The notes below the pieces were generated by a model that was not told where the DNA came from, did not search any database, and saw only the letters and a program-made list of their open reading frames with translations. Of a DNA stretch of 8,377 nucleotides, positions 5,108 through 8,377 are shown one piece after another. Numbering within the stretch: the stretch's first letter is position 1; every line of letters begins with the position of its first letter. A program made the position numbers and the translations under genes. The DNA is from DATHNF01 sp035486285 (GTDB lineage: Bacteria > Patescibacteriota > Saccharimonadia > Saccharimonadales > UBA4665): the NCBI GenBank assembly GCA_035486285.1, contig DATHNF010000035.1:1-8377 (forward strand). Reading direction: 5' to 3'.

Positions 5108-5116
5108 TGCTACAAT
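5108..5116 (+). promoter_or_regulatory. Extended -10 promoter of tilS
   Basis: TGCTACAAT (5108-5116) is an extended -10 (TGn plus TACAAT) ending 8 bases before the tilS ATG at 5125. No -35 is found at 16-18 bases. There is no Shine-Dalgarno sequence between it and the ATG, so the message is probably leaderless. It overlaps the opposite -10 of the Nudix gene at 5115-5116. Confidence 0.6.
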
Positions 5117-5143
5117 AATAGGATATGGATGTAGTATTGCCAA
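5115..5143 (-). promoter_or_regulatory. Promoter of the second Nudix gene
   Basis: On the minus strand TTGGCA (5143 to 5138; five of six bases match consensus), a 17-base spacer and TATTAT (5120 to 5115), ending 7 bases before ATG 5107. The -35 lies inside tilS codons 5-7 and the tilS start codon lies inside the spacer. Confidence 0.75.
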
Positions 5144-6033
5144 AGCCGGGGAGTTACGTGCTAGCCGTTAGCGGTGGCGTGGATTCGATGGTACTGCTTA
5201 ATTTGCTGCACCGTCAGAATACCGCCAGCGAGATTCGGCCGTGGAAACTGGTGGTGGCCCATCTGGATCACGGCATCAGGCCGGATTCGCCTGAAGACCG
5301 TAAACTCGTACAAGCCACGGCCAGACAGCTTGATCTGCCGTTCGTCTACCATGAGAGTAAGCTAGGGCCGGGCACAAGCGAGGCCACGGCTCGGACGGCC
5401 CGGTATGGCTTTTTGCGCCAAGTCAGGCAAGCCAGCGGCGCGCGGGCTATCGTCACGGCGCATCACCAAGATGATTTATTGGAAACAGCTATTCTCAACA
5501 TACTGCGAGGCACGGGGCGAAAAGGCCTGACCGCGTTAAGCAATCGCCATGACATGGCCCGCCCGCTGTTAGGTATTCCGAAGCGTGACCTAGTTGCTTA
5601 TGCGCGTGACCAGAATCTGCAATGGAGGGAGGACAGCACCAACCAAGATCAAATGTACCTGCGCAACTATATACGGCACCGCATTTTGCCGCGTTTCGAT
5701 CAGCAGGCCAGGGCACGACTGGAAGAAATTATTACCAAGCTCCAAACCACTAATCATGAACTCGATACTTTACTTGCTAACCAATTGCATACCCAACCTG
5801 TTGGTGGGGCGCTTGAGCGGCAGTGGTTCAATCATTTGCCGCACGCGGTAGCTCGGGAAGTTATGGCCGCCTGGTTACGCGCCCACAGCCTGCGGAATTT
5901 CGACAGCAAGACCTTGGAGCGTCTAGTTGTAGCCGCCAAAGTTAGCCGGCCCGGCAGCCGTCTTGACGCTGGCCGCGGCACCGTGTTGCTGGTCGGTACT
6001 AACACCCTGGCACTCGATAAGCCAGAGCGCTAG
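5125..6033 (+). CDS. tilS: tRNA(Ile)-lysidine synthetase TilS
   Basis: A 302-residue cytoplasmic enzyme that uses ATP and lysine to change C34 of the CAU-anticodon tRNA-Ile2 to lysidine, switching both its codon (to AUA) and its charging (to Ile). The N-type ATP pyrophosphatase P-loop S16-G-G-V-D-S21 is clear, followed by V-A-H-L-D-H-G-I-R at 44-52, H113-H-Q-D116-D117 at the active site, L-R-G-T-G-R-K-G-L at 127-135 and R-x-D-S-T-N-x3-Y-x-R-N-x-I-R-H at 168-185. A helical domain fills about 190-260. The protein stops near where the second domain ends, so it lacks the extra C-terminal domain of E. coli TilS and matches the short Aquifex-like form. ATG 5125 is 8 bases behind an extended -10. 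ftsH follows after 34 bases; the hpt gene that often stands between them is absent. Confidence 0.96.
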   Translation: MDVVLPKPGSYVLAVSGGVDSMVLLNLLHRQNTASEIRPWKLVVAHLDHGIRPDSPEDRKLVQATARQLDLPFVYHESKLGPGTSEATARTARYGFLRQVRQASGARAIVTAHHQDDLLETAILNILRGTGRKGLTALSNRHDMARPLLGIPKRDLVAYARDQNLQWREDSTNQDQMYLRNYIRHRILPRFDQQARARLEEIITKLQTTNHELDTLLANQLHTQPVGGALERQWFNHLPHAVAREVMAAWLRAHSLRNFDSKTLERLVVAAKVSRPGSRLDAGRGTVLLVGTNTLALDKPER

Positions 6034-6059
6034 GCAAAATATAGAGTCGAGGGTATAAT
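6031..6059 (+). promoter_or_regulatory. ftsH promoter
   Basis: TAGGCA (6031-6036; four of six to TTGACA), a 17-base spacer and a perfect TATAAT (6054-6059). The -10 ends 8 bases before the ftsH ATG at 6068. The first three bases of the -35 are the tilS stop codon, so ftsH has its own promoter starting exactly at the end of tilS. Confidence 0.7.
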
Positions 6060-6067
6060 GATTGTCT

Positions 6068-7939
6068 ATGGATAAAAAACCGCTGAGACCTGGCCGCAAA
6101 CCTGGCAAAGGGAACAATCGTAACATGAAGAATGCCGGGTTCATTGCCCTCATCGTCCTTTTCGGTCTCATCATCTTCGCTGCTAGCAACCAGCCCAGCA
6201 CCCTCAAACAAGTCCCTATCACCACTGCCGTCCAACAATCGAATAACGGCCAGTACTCCAAGATACTTGTAAATGGCAATGAACTAGAAATTACCAAGAA
6301 GGGCGAAACCCAGCCCAGCCTGAAGTCCTATCTTGAGCCCAACGCTACCCTCAAAGACGAAGGTTTCAACTACAGCAAAGTAGAAATCGAAGCCACCGCC
6401 CAATCAAGCGGCACCTCTACCTGGCTCAGTATTGGCGAGTCGGTTATACCGGTTGTTATCATTGCTGCCATTTTGTTTTTCATGCTGCGCAGCGCTCAGG
6501 GTCAGGGCAACCAAGCATTAAGCTTCGGCAAGAGCCGGGCCCGTTTGTATGGCAACGAGAAGGACAAATCTACGTTCAAGGACATTGCTGGCAGCGACGA
6601 AGCCAAACAGGACCTTGAAGAAGTTGTCGAATTCTTGAAGTTCCCCAAGAAATTCGCCAGCATGGGTGCTCGCATACCAAAAGGCGTACTGCTCGTCGGC
6701 CCGCCCGGCACCGGTAAAACAATGTTGGCCCGCGCCGTAGCTGGCGAGGCCAACGTACCGTTCTTCAGCATTTCCGGTTCGGAGTTCGTCGAAATGTTTG
6801 TTGGTGTCGGCGCCTCACGCGTCCGTGATCTCTTCGCTAAGGCCAAGAAGAACGCGCCGTGCATTATCTTTGTCGATGAAATTGATGCTGTCGGCCGTCG
6901 CCGTGGGTCAGGTATGGGCGGCGGACATGACGAGCGTGAGCAAACGCTGAATCAGATATTAGTAGAAATGGATGGCTTCGAACAAGGACAGAACGTTATT
7001 GTCTTGGCCGCGACCAACCGGGCCGATGTCCTCGATCCAGCGCTACTACGTCCTGGCCGGTTCGATCGCCGGGTGAACATCGGTTTGCCTGACCGCAAAG
7101 ACCGCGAAGCCATTCTCAAAGTACACTTTGCTAAGAAGCCGCTGGCCAAACAGGTCGACCTCGACTCGCTGGCCGCCAAAGCCGCAGGCTCTTCAGGCGC
7201 CGACCTGGCTAACATTGCCAACGAATCAGCCATCATCGCTGCTCGTAACTCGCACAACGAAATCACGCAGCACGATGTTACTGAAGCCTTTGAGCGTGTC
7301 GCTATCGGTCCTGAGCGCAAGAGCAAGATTATGACCGAAAAGGACAAAGAGGTCACAGCCTATCACGAAGCTGGCCACGCCCTAGTTGGTCATGTGCTGC
7401 CCGACGCCGATCCGGTTCACAAGGTAACCATCATTCCGCGTGGACAAACTGGCGGCGTGACCTGGTCTATCCCAACCGAAGACCGGATGTTTACCTCGCT
7501 GGTTGAGTTCAAAGACGCGCTGGCCCGAGCGCTTGGCGGCCGAATCGCAGAAGAAATTATTCTCGGGCCGGACAAAATCACTACTGGTGCTGGCAGCGAC
7601 CTGCCCAGCGCCGCCAATCTGGCCCGCGACATGGTTGTCAACCAGGGAATGGGTAGCAAAAACCTGCGCAATCAAGTTTTCCATACAGACGAAGGTATGA
7701 TGATCGAACGCTTGGTTCACGAACGCGAATATTCCGATGAGACAGCCAAAGCCATTGATGATGAAGTTGAAAGCTTGATTACTGAAGCTGCCAACCGCGC
7801 TCGCTTTGTTATCAAAGCCAACCTCGACAAGCTCGAAATCCTCAAAGACCGTCTCCTAGAGAAAGAAACTGTCGACGCTGACGAAGTCCTAGAATCGCTT
7901 AAAGGAGCCAAGTTCCCCCGAGCCGCCGCGCTGTACTAG
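6068..7939 (+). CDS. ftsH: ATP-dependent zinc metalloprotease FtsH
   Basis: A 623-residue membrane-anchored hexameric AAA protease that unfolds and degrades misfolded membrane proteins and some short-lived regulators. Domains in order: basic N-terminus, TM1 at about 23-39, a periplasmic or extracytoplasmic domain to about 120, TM2 at about 124-140, then the AAA module with Walker A G211-P-P-G-T-G-K-T218, pore loop M243-F-V-G, Walker B I-I-F-V-D270-E271, the second region of homology with arginine fingers R331 and R334, and the zinc protease domain with H433-E-A-G-H437 and third ligand D511. A short helical C-terminus ends at 623, a normal length. An in-frame TTG at 6062 would add two residues, but ATG 6068 is preferred because it lies at the predicted transcription start. 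No Shine-Dalgarno sequence. It converges on the CCA-enzyme-like gene, whose stop lies 24 bases on. Confidence 0.98.
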   Translation: MDKKPLRPGRKPGKGNNRNMKNAGFIALIVLFGLIIFAASNQPSTLKQVPITTAVQQSNNGQYSKILVNGNELEITKKGETQPSLKSYLEPNATLKDEGFNYSKVEIEATAQSSGTSTWLSIGESVIPVVIIAAILFFMLRSAQGQGNQALSFGKSRARLYGNEKDKSTFKDIAGSDEAKQDLEEVVEFLKFPKKFASMGARIPKGVLLVGPPGTGKTMLARAVAGEANVPFFSISGSEFVEMFVGVGASRVRDLFAKAKKNAPCIIFVDEIDAVGRRRGSGMGGGHDEREQTLNQILVEMDGFEQGQNVIVLAATNRADVLDPALLRPGRFDRRVNIGLPDRKDREAILKVHFAKKPLAKQVDLDSLAAKAAGSSGADLANIANESAIIAARNSHNEITQHDVTEAFERVAIGPERKSKIMTEKDKEVTAYHEAGHALVGHVLPDADPVHKVTIIPRGQTGGVTWSIPTEDRMFTSLVEFKDALARALGGRIAEEIILGPDKITTGAGSDLPSAANLARDMVVNQGMGSKNLRNQVFHTDEGMMIERLVHEREYSDETAKAIDDEVESLITEAANRARFVIKANLDKLEILKDRLLEKETVDADEVLESLKGAKFPRAAALY

Positions 7940-7948
7940 AAGCAGCCC

Positions 7949-7973
7949 AAAAACACCAAGGGCTCAAGAGCCC
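7949..7973 (-). terminator. Hairpin terminator at the end of the CCA-enzyme-like gene
   Basis: On the minus strand GGGCT-CTTG-AGCCC (7973 to 7960) forms a short stem, which can close to a 6-bp GGGCTC/GAGCCC. It is followed 6 bases later by five T (7953 to 7949). The TGA stop codon (7966 to 7964) lies within the hairpin. The same hairpin forms on the plus strand after ftsH but lacks a T-run there. A further AGCCC at 7944-7948 can pair with GGGCT at 7960-7964 as an alternative. Confidence 0.5.
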
Positions 7974-8377
7974 GTAGCAGGAACCTGTTCCGCAAGCATA
8001 CCCTGGATCTCTTCTTCATGCTGTTGATAGTAAGCAATACCGCCTTCGACAGTTGTATACGCGTCACCAAGCTGCGCGTCGTATAGGTAAGTAAGGATCT
8101 TGCCAAATGCCGGTCCGGGCTTTAGATCCAAATAAGTGATAAGATCGCGTCCCCGGACAATGTGCGGTGCTGGATGTTCTGATACATCAAGCTCCAACGA
8201 CCGTTGATAAACTCCATGTGAAGCAGTCGGTGTAGTAAACGCTTGTCCGCGGCCGTTTGCATCACAGCGAGAAACAAGGTCCCATAGACGAATGTTGGCT
8301 GGCTGCAACCGTTGGGCTAAGCGTCGTATGGATTTGTCGGTGGGGTCCAAGCTGTGCCTATGAAAGAGATGGTCGCG
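7964..8377 (-). CDS. C-terminal part of a CCA-adding-enzyme-like HD protein, cut by the window edge
   Basis: The frame is open from the right edge (8377) to TGA at 7966-7964, giving 137 residues; the true start lies outside. The readable TTG at 8350 is only an internal Leu codon, since R-D-H-L-F-H-R-H-S precedes it in frame. The visible part has the C-terminal pattern of HD-containing tRNA nucleotidyltransferases (CCA-adding enzymes): a helix with R-R-L-A-Q-R, then R-C-D-A-N-G-R-G, and finally G-R-D-L-I-x3-D-L-K-P-G-P-x2-G-K-I-L with Y-x-A-Q-L. These enzymes add or repair CCA at tRNA 3' ends. The catalytic head domain is not in the window, so a stand-alone HD phosphohydrolase with the same tail is possible. 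The stop codon is embedded in the terminator hairpin. Confidence 0.75.
   Translation of the reverse strand, partial: RDHLFHRHSLDPTDKSIRRLAQRLQPANIRLWDLVSRCDANGRGQAFTTPTASHGVYQRSLELDVSEHPAPHIVRGRDLITYLDLKPGPAFGKILTYLYDAQLGDAYTTVEGGIAYYQQHEEEIQGMLAEQVPATGS

Noticed and set aside
5108..5143. A 12-residue N-terminal extension of the second Nudix protein starting at TTG 5143.
   Set aside because: The TTG is part of a good -35 hexamer with a -10 downstream; the canonical domain starts well at ATG 5107.
6502..7911. Several minus-strand and shifted frames over ftsH.
   Set aside because: They mirror the codon pattern of ftsH and show no motif of their own.

Overview
The window is a compact bacterial chromosome segment. 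Eleven features on the minus strand (ten proteins or protein fragments and one tRNA) fill positions 1-5107 and 7964-8377, and two genes on the plus strand (tilS, ftsH) lie between them. All frames read with the standard code: TAA, TAG and TGA serve as stops and no in-frame TGA needs reassigning. Mixed base composition, very short gaps, a short two-domain TilS, and an FtsH N-terminal region of a kind I associate with Candidate Phyla Radiation bacteria suggest a Patescibacteria/Saccharibacteria-like organism. This is a recall-based inference, not a proof. The GDT1-family transporter and the S53 peptidase look more like actinobacterial proteins.

Layout from left to right: a SRPBCC/START-like protein cut by the left edge (minus); a GDT1/TMEM165-type cation exporter (minus); a secreted S53 (sedolisin) peptidase (minus); a Nudix hydrolase with a GDP-mannose-hydrolase-like box (minus); a GNAT-like protein with a long unassigned C-terminal part (minus); a CAU-anticodon tRNA (minus) behind a hairpin-rich leader; a TauE/SafE (TSUP) permease (minus); a second, canonical Nudix hydrolase similar to NUDT15 (minus); then divergently tilS (tRNA-Ile lysidine synthetase) and ftsH (membrane AAA protease) on the plus strand; finally the C-terminal part of a CCA-adding-enzyme-like HD protein (minus) converging on ftsH and cut by the right edge.

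The most interesting signal is in the promoters. Six of the eight complete protein genes have a -10 hexamer (TATACT, TAGAAT, TATAAT, TATTAT, TACAAT, TATAAT) ending only 6-9 bases before the start codon, and no Shine-Dalgarno sequence, so they appear to be transcribed as leaderless or near-leaderless mRNAs. The S53 peptidase gene is the clear exception, with an AAAGGAGG ribosome binding site 7 bases before its ATG. TauE is ambiguous. The nudix2/tilS pair shares one 17-bp intergenic region in which the two opposite -10 elements overlap by two bases. The promoter evidence also corrects three start codons: longest-ORF TTG starts would fall inside or just behind promoter elements.

Functionally the window is mostly housekeeping: tRNA maturation (a CAU tRNA, TilS, a CCA-enzyme-like protein), nucleotide hydrolysis (two Nudix proteins), membrane transport and protein quality control, plus one secreted protease. 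I see no CRISPR array, insertion sequence, phage gene or toxin-antitoxin pair, and no candidate for a multi-gene undescribed system.
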